From: Rhizobium sp. BK316
GTDB taxonomy: Bacteria > Pseudomonadota > Alphaproteobacteria > Rhizobiales > Rhizobiaceae
Assembly (NCBI RefSeq): GCF_014193695.1
Contig: NZ_JACHZR010000003.1
Coordinates: forward strand, 682,001 to 746,000
Direction of reading: 5' to 3'
DNA length: 64,000 nt
Positions within the stretch are counted from its first letter, which is position 1. Each line of letters starts with the position of its first letter. The position numbers and the translations under genes are program-made. Of this stretch, positions 8,615 to 18,421 are shown one piece after another. The notes beneath the pieces are model-generated. The model was not told the origin of the DNA, did no database searches, and saw only the letters and a list, made by a program, of their open reading frames with translations.

Positions 8615-9661
8615 TCAGGCTGCCAGCGAGGCGATGTCGATGACGAAGCGGTAGCGCACGTCGCTCTTCAGCACCCGCTCATAGGCTTCGTTGACCTGCT
8701 GGATGTTGATCTTCTCGATTTCGGAAACGATGTTATGCTCGCCGCAGAAGTCGAGCATTTCCTGGGTTTCCTTGATCGAGCCGATCATCGAGCCGGAAAT
8801 GCTCTTGCGGCCGGGGACCAGCGAGAAGGCGTGGACCGGGATCGCGTTTTCGGGAACGCCGACGACAACGAAGGCGCCGTCAACCTTGACGAGACCGAGA
8901 TAGGCGTTCCAGTCGATTTCGGCGCTGACGGTGCAGATGACGAGGTCGAAGGCGCCGCGGAGCTTCGTGAAGGTCTCTGGGTCGTTGGTGGCGTAATATT
9001 CCTTGGCGCCGAGCTTCAGGCCGTCTTCCTTCTTGGAAAGGGTCTGGGAGAGCACGGTGATATCGGCACCCATGGCCGCACCGAGCTTGACGCCCATATG
9101 GCCGAGGCCGCCCATGCCGACGATCGCGACCTTCTTGCCAGGACCGGCCTTCCAGTGGCGCAGCGGCGAATAGAGCGTGATGCCGGCGCAAAGCAGCGGC
9201 GCGGAGGCATCGAGCGGAAGGTTGTCCGGAATGGACATGACATAGCCTTCCTTGACGACGATCGAGTCGGAATAGCCGCCCTGGGTGCGGGTCTTGCCGT
9301 CGGCTTCGAACTCGTTGTAGGTGCCGACGAGGCCGGGCATATACTGTTCGCGGTCGAGATCGCGGGTAGCGCAGCCGACGCAGGAATCCACGAAGCAGCC
9401 GACGCCGACGCGGTCGCCGACTTTGAACTTGGTCACTTCGGAACCGACAGCCGTGACGATGCCGGCGATCTCATGGCCCGGTACGATCGGATAAACGGCA
9501 TTCTTCCATTCATTGCGGACAGTGTGGATATCCGAATGGCAGATGCCGGCAAACTTGATCGCGATCACGACATCATCCGGGTTCGGATTACGGCGTTCGA
9601 AGGTGAAGGGGGTCAGCGGCTTGGAAGCGTCAGTCGCGGCGTAGCCTCTTGCGATAGGCAT
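8615..9661 (-). CDS. Zinc-type NAD(P)-dependent alcohol dehydrogenase (YahK/CAD-like)
   Basis: Medium-chain dehydrogenase of 348 residues, expected to reduce aldehydes or oxidise alcohols with NADP(H). The catalytic zinc ligands are present: Cys41 (GICHSD), His62/Glu63 (GHE) and a later Cys in APLLCAG. The nucleotide-binding motif is GMGGLGHMG. The structural-zinc loop is degenerate: C94-x2-C97-x2-R100-x7-M108 replaces the usual four cysteines. The ATG at 9661 was chosen because AAGGATGG lies upstream at normal spacing; the ATG at 9670 is inside that site. Divergent from an AraC regulator, as yqhD is from yqhC in E. coli, which suggests aldehyde-responsive control. Confidence 0.88.
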   Translation of the reverse strand: MPIARGYAATDASKPLTPFTFERRNPNPDDVVIAIKFAGICHSDIHTVRNEWKNAVYPIVPGHEIAGIVTAVGSEVTKFKVGDRVGVGCFVDSCVGCATRDLDREQYMPGLVGTYNEFEADGKTRTQGGYSDSIVVKEGYVMSIPDNLPLDASAPLLCAGITLYSPLRHWKAGPGKKVAIVGMGGLGHMGVKLGAAMGADITVLSQTLSKKEDGLKLGAKEYYATNDPETFTKLRGAFDLVICTVSAEIDWNAYLGLVKVDGAFVVVGVPENAIPVHAFSLVPGRKSISGSMIGSIKETQEMLDFCGEHNIVSEIEKINIQQVNEAYERVLKSDVRYRFVIDIASLAA

Positions 9662-9861
9662 GGGAACCATCCTTTTTCGTTTTTGGAGGGGTGGGTAAGA
9701 GGATTGTCGGACTATTGCGCCGAACTGTGCCAAGGCGTTAGAGCGATACTCTCAGCTTTTTGCACGATCCTGCAAAAGTGAGCGGGCCACCTGTTTGCGA
9801 AATGAAAAAGGCGGCCTAGATAGAAGCGGTATCCCCGGCGTCGCACAGAAAGAGTTGCCGC

Positions 9862-10770
9862 ATGACATTGCCCTTCAATCCCTATCAGGAAATCGTCGAT
9901 ATCGCGATGCGCTTTGCGCCTGATGATGGCGAGTTCCGTACGTCGATCGGCAATCTCCACATCAGCCGCCGCTCCAATCCCAGCGATCCGCTGCATAGCA
10001 GCTACAAGCCCTGCTTTGCCTTTGTGCTGCAAGGCGCCAAGAGCCTTCGTCTCGGCAGTGAATTCATCAGCTATGGAACCGGAGACTATCTTCTGACCTC
10101 GCTCGATCTGCCGGTCGCATGGCGTATCGCCGAGGCGAGCCCCGAGGTGCCGCATCTCTGTCTGGGGCTCGCGATCGACTCCGAAAAGCTGCTCGAACTC
10201 TTGAGCCGCATCGATATTCCGCGCCCGGCCGCCCATACGGACGGGCAGCGCGGCATGACCGTCAACGTCGCACCGCCGGAGCTTCTGGACGCTGCCGTGC
10301 GCCTCTTACGCTTGCTCGATCGTCCAGACGACATTCCGGCCATGGCGCCGCTGATCGAGCAGGAAATCCTCTATCGGATCCTGACCGGGCCGGATGGCGA
10401 GCGGCTGATCAACATCGCCACGGCCGACAGCCACAGCAACAGGATCGCGCGCGCCGTCGCCTGGCTGAAGGAGAATTTCGCCCGGCCGCTGCGCATCGAG
10501 GAACTGGCCGACCATGTCAGCATGAGCGCATCCTCCTTTCATCACCACTTCAAATCGGTGACGGCGATGACGCCGATGCAATATCAGAAGCAGCTTCGCC
10601 TGCATGAGGCGCGCCGGCTGATGCTGGTGGAGCGGCTGGATGCAGGGACTGCCGGCCATCAGGTCGGCTATCAGAGCCCGTCGCAGTTCAGCCGCGAGTA
10701 CAGCCGCCTCTACGGCGCATCGCCCGCACGCGATGTCGATGGCGCGCGGGATGCTGTCGCAGCGGAATAA
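9862..10770 (+). CDS. AraC-family transcriptional regulator (AraC_N type, YqhC-like)
   Basis: Regulator of 302 residues. Residues about 25-180 form the AraC N-terminal cupin-like domain (PCFAFVLQGAKSLRLG, then YLLTSLDLPV). The C-terminal AraC double helix-turn-helix runs from about 195, with ARPLRIEELADHVSMSASSFHHHFK and VGYQSPSQFSREYSRLYGASP. The family arrangement and the divergent alcohol dehydrogenase resemble E. coli YqhC, which activates an aldehyde reductase gene when reactive aldehydes are present. Regulation of the dehydrogenase at 8615 is inferred from this layout. Confidence 0.87.
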   Translation: MTLPFNPYQEIVDIAMRFAPDDGEFRTSIGNLHISRRSNPSDPLHSSYKPCFAFVLQGAKSLRLGSEFISYGTGDYLLTSLDLPVAWRIAEASPEVPHLCLGLAIDSEKLLELLSRIDIPRPAAHTDGQRGMTVNVAPPELLDAAVRLLRLLDRPDDIPAMAPLIEQEILYRILTGPDGERLINIATADSHSNRIARAVAWLKENFARPLRIEELADHVSMSASSFHHHFKSVTAMTPMQYQKQLRLHEARRLMLVERLDAGTAGHQVGYQSPSQFSREYSRLYGASPARDVDGARDAVAAE

Positions 10771-10772
10771 GC

Positions 10773-11129
10773 TCAGCCCGGAAATTTCAGTGCCTTGTCG
10801 TTGCGGCATTTCGCGAGGTTCAGCTGGCGGAAGGAGAGTATGCGCGTGATGTGTTCCTTGCCATCGGTCTCGACACTCATGCAGGCGCAGGCATAGCCGT
10901 AATTGCCGTTGGTGCGCACATAGTCGTGCTCTGAAATGTCGGGGATGAGATCCATGCCTTCGGGCTCGTCATCGCTCCCCTGCGTCATGATCGTCCAGGT
11001 GTTTTCCGCATCGTCCAGCCACCAGTTGGCAGGCGTAGGGTTCTGGATCCAGCCGCAGCGCGTCTCGGCGGCAAAGGCCGGGAGAGCGAGGGTAAGCGAC
11101 AGGGCGGCGGTGAGGGCTATTGTTTTCAC
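10773..11129 (-). CDS. DUF4087 family secreted protein
   Basis: Small exported protein of 118 residues and unknown function. A signal peptide is evident (KTIALTAALSLTLALPAFAAE). The mature part begins with the family's TRCGWIQNPTPANWWLDDAE segment and ends with the CACMSVETDGKEHITRI region, matching DUF4087. Four cysteines probably pair in the periplasm. The GTG at 11129 was chosen because AAGGAGAA precedes it at good spacing and it starts exactly at the signal peptide. Convergent with the AraC gene, with almost no space between the two stops. Confidence 0.75.
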   Translation of the reverse strand: MKTIALTAALSLTLALPAFAAETRCGWIQNPTPANWWLDDAENTWTIMTQGSDDEPEGMDLIPDISEHDYVRTNGNYGYACACMSVETDGKEHITRILSFRQLNLAKCRNDKALKFPG

Positions 11130-11268
11130 GGGCGATTCTCCTTGGGCTTCGATGCTCGGCGATTTGTCTGCCTTCGAACAGCCGAATTCCACTGTTTCAT
11201 ATGATACGAAAAAATCTCCTGACGGTTCTTGACGGGAGCCTGCGATTTGGCGCATAAACGCCGCGAAC

Positions 11269-11284
11269 CGTACCGTACGGTACG
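11269..11284. promoter_or_regulatory. 16-bp perfect palindrome, probable TetR operator
   Basis: CGTACCGTACGGTACG is a perfect 16-bp palindrome 19 bp upstream of the GTG start of the TetR gene at 11304. Symmetry, size and position fit an autoregulatory TetR-family operator. Because ilvC follows the regulator closely, the same site may control ilvC. Confidence 0.65.
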
Positions 11285-11303
11285 TAATTGGGGAGTTGAA
11301 ACC

Positions 11304-13036
<1,733 letters not shown>

Positions 13037-13061
13037 GCGGTTCCAAGATTGTGATTATGAG

Positions 13062-13088
13062 AGGCCGGGACGAAAGTTCCGGCCTTTT
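13062..13088 (+). terminator. Rho-independent terminator after ilvC
   Basis: Stem AGGCCGG (13062-13068) and CCGGCCT (13079-13085) with a short loop, followed by TTTT, 26 bp past the ilvC stop. It also lies at the 3' end of the minus-strand methyltransferase gene. Confidence 0.8.
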
Positions 13089-13678
13089 CATTTACTGGCG
13101 CTGAGATACAGCCAGCGGGTCGGCTTGTTGTCGTAGCCGCCGCCATCGGCTTCATTGATCGCGATATCCCTCCAGCCTCCGGCAACGAGCAACTCCTGCA
13201 GCCATTCGCTCGAAGGATAGTTGTAATAGCGACCGAAGCTGTCATGGCCTTCGGTGGTACCGGCCTTGAAGCTCGCGTGGAAGACGCCCTGCTGCTTCAG
13301 GGCGTTGCGGATGAGGGTGAGGATGCTGGGGAGATCTGCGCGAGGCACATGCAGGAGGCTCGCCTCCGCCCAGACGCCACCGAATTCCTCGCTGGCCGAG
13401 AGATCTTCGAAGCGCATGACCTTTACCGGCCTGCCGACCAGCTTCTCGGCCTGCCGGGCAAGCTTAGCCGAGCCATCCGTCGGAGTGACGTCGAAGCCCT
13501 TGGACAGCATGTAGGCGCAGTCCTGTCCACCACCGCAGCCAAGTTCCAGGATGCGTGCCTGTTCGGGGAGGGCGGCTAGGAAGGCATCGAGCCTTGTCGC
13601 CTTCGGCTTGCGATCGCGGGTGGCGTAAGTCTCGGCGTTGTCGTCGTAAAAAGCGGATGTGTCATCTCGGCGAGTCAT
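13088..13678 (-). CDS. Class I SAM-dependent methyltransferase
   Basis: Methyltransferase of 196 residues. Motif I ILELGCGGGQDCAYM (about 43-57) binds S-adenosylmethionine, with the acidic loop TPTDGS and the motif FGGVWAEASLLHVPRADL. The fold matches Methyltransf_11/25, often seen in tellurite-resistance (TehB-like) and small-molecule methyltransferases. The substrate is unknown. It is followed on the same strand by nothing but the ilvC terminator, and preceded by a short gap to the toxin-antitoxin genes. Confidence 0.82.
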   Translation of the reverse strand: MTRRDDTSAFYDDNAETYATRDRKPKATRLDAFLAALPEQARILELGCGGGQDCAYMLSKGFDVTPTDGSAKLARQAEKLVGRPVKVMRFEDLSASEEFGGVWAEASLLHVPRADLPSILTLIRNALKQQGVFHASFKAGTTEGHDSFGRYYNYPSSEWLQELLVAGGWRDIAINEADGGGYDNKPTRWLYLSASK

Positions 13679-13693
13679 GGGTATCGATCTCGA

Positions 13694-13882
13694 TTATTGG
13701 TCGGGTTGAAGATGTTTTTCGGGGAGTTGGTCAGCTCCGATAATATCAAGGATGAGCACGCCTTCCGGTTCTATGCGATAGAAGGCGACATGCCGTTTGT
13801 GAAGGATACGGCGAAGGCCGGCGCCGATAGAAGCAAGCGTTCTAATCGCCGCGAGAGTCCGGCGATCAAAAAACATGATCAC
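13694..13882 (-). pseudogene. Truncated RelE/ParE-like toxin remnant
   Basis: A 62-codon frame whose last 40 residues (GAGLRRILHKRHVAFYRI followed by GVLILDIIGADQLPEKHL) match the C-terminal half of ParE/RelE toxins: the Arg-rich turn, the FYR strand and the closing strands. The N-terminal helical half, where ParE toxins have about 40 more residues, is missing. Its GTG start overlaps the vapC stop (GTGA), so it could still be translated. I read it as a decayed second toxin or a fusion by-product. A short functional protein is possible. Confidence 0.5.
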
Positions 13883-14256
13883 GAGTTCTTCTCGATATAA
13901 ACCACGCGGTCCAGGTTTTTGAAATGCGCGTCCAGTGTCAGGACGTCCGCATCGTGCAATTCGGCTGTGGTATAGATGATCGCATCGGCGAGCGCGAGTT
14001 TACGTCTGGCCGACACTTCGGCGGCGCGGCGAGCGAGCGTTGTATCGAGGGGCACAATGATGCAGGTGGCTGTATAGGCGAAGAATGAATCGACGGCGTC
14101 CTCACCACGTTCGCGCTCCAGCCATTTGGCGAGTTCGAGTTGGACGATAGTCGGGACGATACATTCTGTGCGCATGGGCATTTCGCCCTGCAGGCGGTCT
14201 GCTGCCGGGCCTTGTGTCAGCCATTCGATCCAAGCCGAGCTGTCGACGACGCGCAT
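13879..14256 (-). CDS. vapC: PIN-domain ribonuclease toxin VapC
   Basis: Toxin of a type II toxin-antitoxin pair, 125 residues, predicted Mg2+-dependent RNase. The PIN acidic residues are in place: Asp in MRVVDSSAWIEWL, Glu in PTIVQLELAKWL, Asp in KLALADAIIYTTA and Asp in VLTLDAHF. Start and antitoxin stop overlap by one base (TGATG), indicating translational coupling to vapB. In this family the antitoxin occludes the active site and the complex represses the operon. A truncated ParE-like frame follows with a 3-4 base overlap. Confidence 0.9.
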   Translation of the reverse strand: MRVVDSSAWIEWLTQGPAADRLQGEMPMRTECIVPTIVQLELAKWLERERGEDAVDSFFAYTATCIIVPLDTTLARRAAEVSARRKLALADAIIYTTAELHDADVLTLDAHFKNLDRVVYIEKNS

Positions 14257-14465
14257 CAGAACCGGTCTTTCCTGTCGCGATAGTTGGTGGGGTCGGCGCC
14301 TTTGGCCATGCCCTTGAGATCGGCGAGTTCGGGAATGGGGATGAGCAGGACACCTTTGCCCTTCGGGATAAAGACGAATTCCTGGCCTGCGGACCAGTGC
14401 TGCTGTTCGCGCACTTCCTTCGGAATGGAGATCTGGAACTTGGCGGAGAGAGTTGCGGTTGCCAT
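14256..14465 (-). CDS. vapB: AbrB/MazE-type antitoxin VapB
   Basis: Antitoxin of 69 residues with the swapped-hairpin AbrB DNA-binding fold: ATLSAKFQISIPKEVREQQHWSAG at the N-terminus (about 4-28), then FVFIPKGKGVLLIPI, and a C-terminal toxin-binding tail. First gene of the vapBC operon. An 8-bp inverted repeat overlaps the start region and is the likely autoregulatory operator. Confidence 0.9.
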   Translation of the reverse strand: MATATLSAKFQISIPKEVREQQHWSAGQEFVFIPKGKGVLLIPIPELADLKGMAKGADPTNYRDRKDRF

Positions 14466-14503
14466 TCTTACCTTTCCTCTATCGATGATTAGATAGTAAG
14501 AAT
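14464..14503. promoter_or_regulatory. Inverted repeat at the vapB promoter, probable operator
   Basis: ATTCTTAC (14464-14471) and GTAAGAAT (14496-14503) are perfect inverted copies, with a smaller TATC/GATA pair between them. The block covers the vapB start codon and the bases just upstream, where VapBC complexes usually bind. Confidence 0.55.
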
Positions 14504-14540
14504 TTGGTTTGCTACGTCAATAGGGAGCCGCTTTCAGCAA

Positions 14541-14567
14541 TAAAAAACCGGGCTGTAAGCCCGGTTT
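14541..14567 (-). terminator. Rho-independent terminator of ilvE
   Basis: Perfect 10-bp stem, AAACCGGGCT (14545-14554) and AGCCCGGTTT (14558-14567), with a GTA loop. Read on the minus strand it ends in TTTTTT, giving a textbook terminator downstream of ilvE. Confidence 0.88.
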
Positions 14568-14628
14568 AGACGTGTCATTTTATCGAAAAATCGGTCGGGA
14601 ACGCCGCAGCGTTCCCTGTATCCGGAGT

Positions 14629-15726
14629 TCAGAGAACCCGGCGCGTCCAGCCTCGCTCGTCGTTCGTGACGCCCTTCTGCAGGCTGACGAGCTGCTGGCG
14701 CAGGTCCGTGGTCAGCTTGCCGGTCTGGCCGTCTCCGATTTTGAACTCGCCGTCGGCATGGCGAACCAGACCGATGCCGGCCAGCACCGCGGCCGTGCCG
14801 CAGGCGAAGGCTTCGACGAGTTTGCCGCTTGCCGCATCGGCCTGCCATTCCTGGAAGGAGTAGGGGCGCTGCTCGACGCGCAGGCCCTTTTCTTCAGCCA
14901 GCACGATGACCGAGGCGCGGGTGATACCGGGCAGGATCGTGCCGCCGAGCGGCGGGGTGACGACCGTTCCGTCATTCATGACGAAGAAGACGTTCATGCC
15001 GCCGAGTTCTTCGACCCAGCGGTGTTCGGCCGCATCGAGGAAGACGACCTGGTCGCAATCCTTCTTGGCGGCTTCGGCCTGTGCGACGAGGCTCGCTGCA
15101 TAGTTGCCGCCGCATTTTGCAGCACCCGTGCCGCCAGCGGCTGCGCGGGTATAGGTGGTTTCGACCCAGAGCGAGACGGCCTTCGCGCCGCCCTTGAAAT
15201 AGGCGCCGACCGGGGAGGCGATGATGCAGAAGATATATTCCTGAGCCGGACGAACGCCGAGGAACGCTTCGTTGGCGAACATGAAGGGGCGAAGGTAGAG
15301 GCTGGCGTCGCCTGAGGGTATCCAGGCCTTGTCAACACGGACCAGTTCTTCGACCGCCTTCAGGAAGAGGTCTTCCGGCACAGCCGGCATTGCCATGCGG
15401 GCTGCCGACTGCGCGAAGCGGCGGGCGTTCTCTTCAGGCCGGAAAAGCAGGATCCGGCCGTCGTCCGCCTTGTAGGCTTTCATGCCTTCGAAGATTTCCT
15501 GGGCGTAGTGCAGCACGGCGCTCGCAGGATCGAGCTCCAGAGGACGTCTCGGAGTAACCTTCGCATCGTGCCAGCCTTTGTCGGCAGTCCAGCGTGCCAA
15601 AACCATGTGATCGGTGAAGACCTTGCCGAAGCCGGGTGCCTCCAGTGCCTTGATGCGGTCGGCGTCGGAAACGGGAGACTTGTGGAATTCGATTTTGATT
15701 TCGGGAGAGGTCGACGTCGCGGTCAT
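14629..15726 (-). CDS. ilvE: Branched-chain amino-acid aminotransferase
   Basis: PLP enzyme of fold type IV, 365 residues, the final transamination in valine, leucine and isoleucine synthesis and the first step of their breakdown. This is the longer eukaryote-like class. Visible features are HYAQEIFEGMKAYK, the catalytic Lys within GTGAAKCGGNYAASLVAQ, and the phosphate-binding end segments GGTILPGITRASV and EAFACGTAAV. The ATG at 15726 follows AAGGTG; an upstream in-frame Met at 15765 is less likely. A strong terminator follows. Confidence 0.93.
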   Translation of the reverse strand: MTATSTSPEIKIEFHKSPVSDADRIKALEAPGFGKVFTDHMVLARWTADKGWHDAKVTPRRPLELDPASAVLHYAQEIFEGMKAYKADDGRILLFRPEENARRFAQSAARMAMPAVPEDLFLKAVEELVRVDKAWIPSGDASLYLRPFMFANEAFLGVRPAQEYIFCIIASPVGAYFKGGAKAVSLWVETTYTRAAAGGTGAAKCGGNYAASLVAQAEAAKKDCDQVVFLDAAEHRWVEELGGMNVFFVMNDGTVVTPPLGGTILPGITRASVIVLAEEKGLRVEQRPYSFQEWQADAASGKLVEAFACGTAAVLAGIGLVRHADGEFKIGDGQTGKLTTDLRQQLVSLQKGVTNDERGWTRRVL

Positions 15727-16041
15727 TGCTGGCACCTTGATAGTCCATTGAATAATGGCGCGCACACTACTGCCGCCGGGCTGGTTTTGGAAAGGTCTGA
15801 ATCGGCCGGTTTCGGCTTTTTGATCAGAGGAATAATCGCTTGATGTGGCGAACCTTCACGAAACGAGGCAGGTCATTCGGTCCGGTTGGATGAAATCTCT
15901 GATGTCAGCCCAATCGGCCCCAAGGCTTTCAATTATAAGAGCTCAATCTTGTCACAGTGACAAGAAAATAGGTCAGCATTGTTGACATAAATTCCGCTGC
16001 GTGTTGAGCTGCTGATATTATAAAAAATACGAGGAAACCCC
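15727..16041. promoter_or_regulatory. Divergent promoter region with a 17-bp palindrome
   Basis: The shared upstream region of ilvE and the aminotransferase at 16042. It is AT-rich near 15930-16030 and contains CTTGTCACAGTGACAAG (15948-15964), a perfect inverted repeat with 8-bp arms around one base, and a nearby GTCAGCATTGTTGAC half-symmetric element. TTGACA (15982-15987) could be a -35 box for the downstream gene. The palindrome is a likely regulator site; which regulator is unknown. Confidence 0.5.
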
Positions 16042-17259
16042 ATGCTGAACTGGGACGCAATGTTTGCGACGCGCTCGTCACGGATGCGCGCTTCGGAAAT
16101 CCGCGAGCTTCTGAAACTTCTCGACCGGCCTGACATCATCTCCTTCGCCGGCGGCATTCCGGACCCGGCGCTGTTTCCGGACAAGGAATTCAAGCAGGCC
16201 TATGCGGATATTTTCGACAGTTCGGCCGTGAACTCCGCCCTGCAATATTCGGTTTCCGAAGGCTACAAGCCGCTGCGCGAGTGGCTCGTCAAGCAGATGG
16301 CGGAGCTCGGCATTCCCTGCGGGCTCGACAATGTCTTCATCGTTTCCGGTTCGCAGCAGGGCCTCGATTATCTCGGCAAGCTGTTTCTCTCGCCCAATGA
16401 TACGGCGCTCGTTACCTGGCCGACCTATCTAGGCGCGCTGCAGGCCTTCAATGCCTATGAGCCCTCCTACGATCAACTGACGCCCGGCGGTAACCGCACG
16501 CCGGACTCCTATCGCGAGGCTGCGGCGCAGAAGGGCGGCAAGGTGAAGTTTGCCTATCTTTCGGCCGACTTCTCCAACCCGACCGGCGAGACCGTCAACC
16601 GCGATGGCCGCGAGAAGCTCCTGAAGCTTGCCGATGAACTCGACATTGCCGTCATCGAGGATGCTGCCTACCAGTCGCTGCGCTACGATGGCGATCCGAT
16701 CCCGCCGATCCTGGCGCTGGAGATCGCCGAGAAGGGCGATATCAACAATACGCGCACGATCTATTGCGGCAGCTTCTCCAAGACACTGGCGCCCGGCCTT
16801 CGCGTCGGCTTCATCGTTGCCAATGCGCCCGTTATCCGCAAGCTGGTGCTGATGAAGCAGGCTGCCGACCTGCATTCCTCGACCATCAACCAGATGGCGA
16901 TATCGGAGGTTGCCGAGCGCGGTTTTGATGCGCAGGTCGCCAAGATCAGGGCCACTTACAGCCATCGCCGCAATTGCATGCTGGCCGCCCTCGAAAAGTA
17001 TATGCCTGAGGGCACGAGTTGGACAAAGCCGGAAGGCGGTATGTTCATCTGGGTCACGTTGCCCAAGGGCATGGACGGTGCCGAGCTGCTTGCCAAGTCT
17101 CTCGAAAGCGCCAAGGTGGCCTTCGTTCCGGGCAAGGCCTTCTTTGCCGATGGTTCGGGCGCCAACACGTTCCGTGTCAGCTTCTCCTGCGCCAACGAGA
17201 AAATGATCGACGAGGGTATCAGCCGTCTCGGCAAGCTGATCGCCAGCGAGATCGGCTGA
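16042..17259 (+). CDS. PLP-dependent aminotransferase (2-aminoadipate/LysN-like class I)
   Basis: Fold type I aminotransferase of 405 residues. The MocR-related aminotransferase pattern is seen: DIISFAGGIPDPALFP near 36-51, the Asn/Pro/Tyr active-site segment DFSNPTGETV, IEDAAYQSLRYDG, and the PLP-binding Lys in SFSKTLAPGLRVGF near 246-259. The C-terminal substrate Arg is in TFRVSFS. Close relatives include 2-aminoadipate and valine-pyruvate type transaminases, so the substrate is not fixed. It is divergent from ilvE with a palindromic site between them, and the start gives full family length. Confidence 0.85.
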   Translation: MLNWDAMFATRSSRMRASEIRELLKLLDRPDIISFAGGIPDPALFPDKEFKQAYADIFDSSAVNSALQYSVSEGYKPLREWLVKQMAELGIPCGLDNVFIVSGSQQGLDYLGKLFLSPNDTALVTWPTYLGALQAFNAYEPSYDQLTPGGNRTPDSYREAAAQKGGKVKFAYLSADFSNPTGETVNRDGREKLLKLADELDIAVIEDAAYQSLRYDGDPIPPILALEIAEKGDINNTRTIYCGSFSKTLAPGLRVGFIVANAPVIRKLVLMKQAADLHSSTINQMAISEVAERGFDAQVAKIRATYSHRRNCMLAALEKYMPEGTSWTKPEGGMFIWVTLPKGMDGAELLAKSLESAKVAFVPGKAFFADGSGANTFRVSFSCANEKMIDEGISRLGKLIASEIG

Positions 17260-17282
17260 TATAATTCAGGAATGGGCGGCGA

Positions 17283-18326
17283 TCAGAAGATCGTCGTCCA
17301 GCCTTCATTGGCGGTTTCGCTCTTGCCGTAGCCGACACGATCGGCGACCGCGCCATCGGCATTGGTGAGGATGATGTCGCCGCCCTTATTGGCGAGCTGC
17401 GGGCCGCCATTTTCGGGATCAAGCTCTATGGTGCGGAATTCGCCTGGAGCGAGCGAACCTGAAAGCTTCTGACGGCGGCCTTCGCCATCTTCCAGCGCCC
17501 AGCCTTCGATCGATGCCGCAACGTCGGAGCGGTTGACGAGCGTCACCGTCTCATCCTCCGTGCCGTCGGGATGGTTCACCGGATTGATCATGGCAGCAAC
17601 GATGCGCAACGACGAAGCGACGATCGGCTGCGGACGGCGGGTGCCTTCGCCGCGGCCCTGACCGCCCCTGTTGTCGCCGACGGGATGGCCGGTGTTGGCG
17701 TCGGTGTTCCAGTTCTGCGACTGGAAACCGAGGAAGATTGCTGCCCAATGGTCTTCGTCCGAGAAGTGGATCAGCAGCGCGCCGTCCTGATTGGGGCCGC
17801 TGGTTTCACTGAAACTGCCGCTGTCACCCTGATTCATATGGATGTCGTGAATGCCGTTGCCGGGCTCGAAACCGAAATATTCATCTGGTTTGTTGTTTTC
17901 CGGCCCCCAGGCTTCGCCGAAGGCGTAGAAATGGATGGACTTGTCGGCAATGCCTTCCTGCACGATCGGTTCGATGAAATCGCGCAGGTCGTTCTTTGGT
18001 CCGTCGAGCTGGAACGGGGCGACATTCATATCCTCGCGCTCGATCATGCCGCCGCGGACATAGTCGATCGCCAAGTCCTTTCGGTCGCTTCTGATATCGG
18101 TCAGGCCCATCGGCAGGGCGGCGAGTTCTGCGGTCAGTTCCGCGTGCTGGAAATCCATGACATTGGCGTAGAGCAAGTCATGCGGCGATTCCTTCGAGCG
18201 CACGTTCATGGCAATGCGATAGCTCACGCCGCCGGCCTCGATGCGGATTTCGATATGCGGATCGTTGTCGTCATCAAGGGCGAGCGCCGAAGCCGTACCC
18301 TTCAGCACCTTGTAATTGCGGAGCAT
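17283..18326 (-). CDS. DUF2278 protein with C-terminal lamin-tail domain
   Basis: Protein of 347 residues with two parts. Residues about 1-225 match DUF2278 (YukJ-like): NYKVLKGTASAL at the start, then IHFYAFGEAWGPE and GIHDIHMNQGD, an arrangement of His/Asp residues that suggests metal or nuclease-like chemistry. Residues about 235-347 are a lamin-tail/intermediate-filament-tail beta sandwich (TVTLVNRSDVAASIEGWALED, then GDIILTNADG and DRVGYGK). LTD domains are often joined to nucleases or surface proteins. No signal peptide is seen. Function is unknown. Confidence 0.75.
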   Translation of the reverse strand: MLRNYKVLKGTASALALDDDNDPHIEIRIEAGGVSYRIAMNVRSKESPHDLLYANVMDFQHAELTAELAALPMGLTDIRSDRKDLAIDYVRGGMIEREDMNVAPFQLDGPKNDLRDFIEPIVQEGIADKSIHFYAFGEAWGPENNKPDEYFGFEPGNGIHDIHMNQGDSGSFSETSGPNQDGALLIHFSDEDHWAAIFLGFQSQNWNTDANTGHPVGDNRGGQGRGEGTRRPQPIVASSLRIVAAMINPVNHPDGTEDETVTLVNRSDVAASIEGWALEDGEGRRQKLSGSLAPGEFRTIELDPENGGPQLANKGGDIILTNADGAVADRVGYGKSETANEGWTTIF

Positions 18327-18361
18327 GGTGAACCTCGTGGTGGGGGCGAGGTATCAGGATA

Positions 18362-18406
18362 GCATGGCGGAAATGCATCTTTTGTGACGCTGACCTTCCG
18401 CCATGC
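18362..18406. terminator. Long-loop hairpin between the DUF2278 gene and the aldo/keto reductase
   Basis: Perfect 11-bp arms, GCATGGCGGAA (18362-18372) and TTCCGCCATGC (18396-18406), around a 23-base loop, just past the 3' end of the aldo/keto reductase gene. There is no clear U-run, so termination is uncertain. Confidence 0.35.
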
Positions 18407-18421
18407 AACGCTTTGGAGAGC

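Noticed and set aside
13697..13900. Plus-strand reading frame opposite the ParE-like remnant
   Set aside because: It mirrors the minus-strand frame, has no family resemblance and lacks a convincing ribosome binding site.
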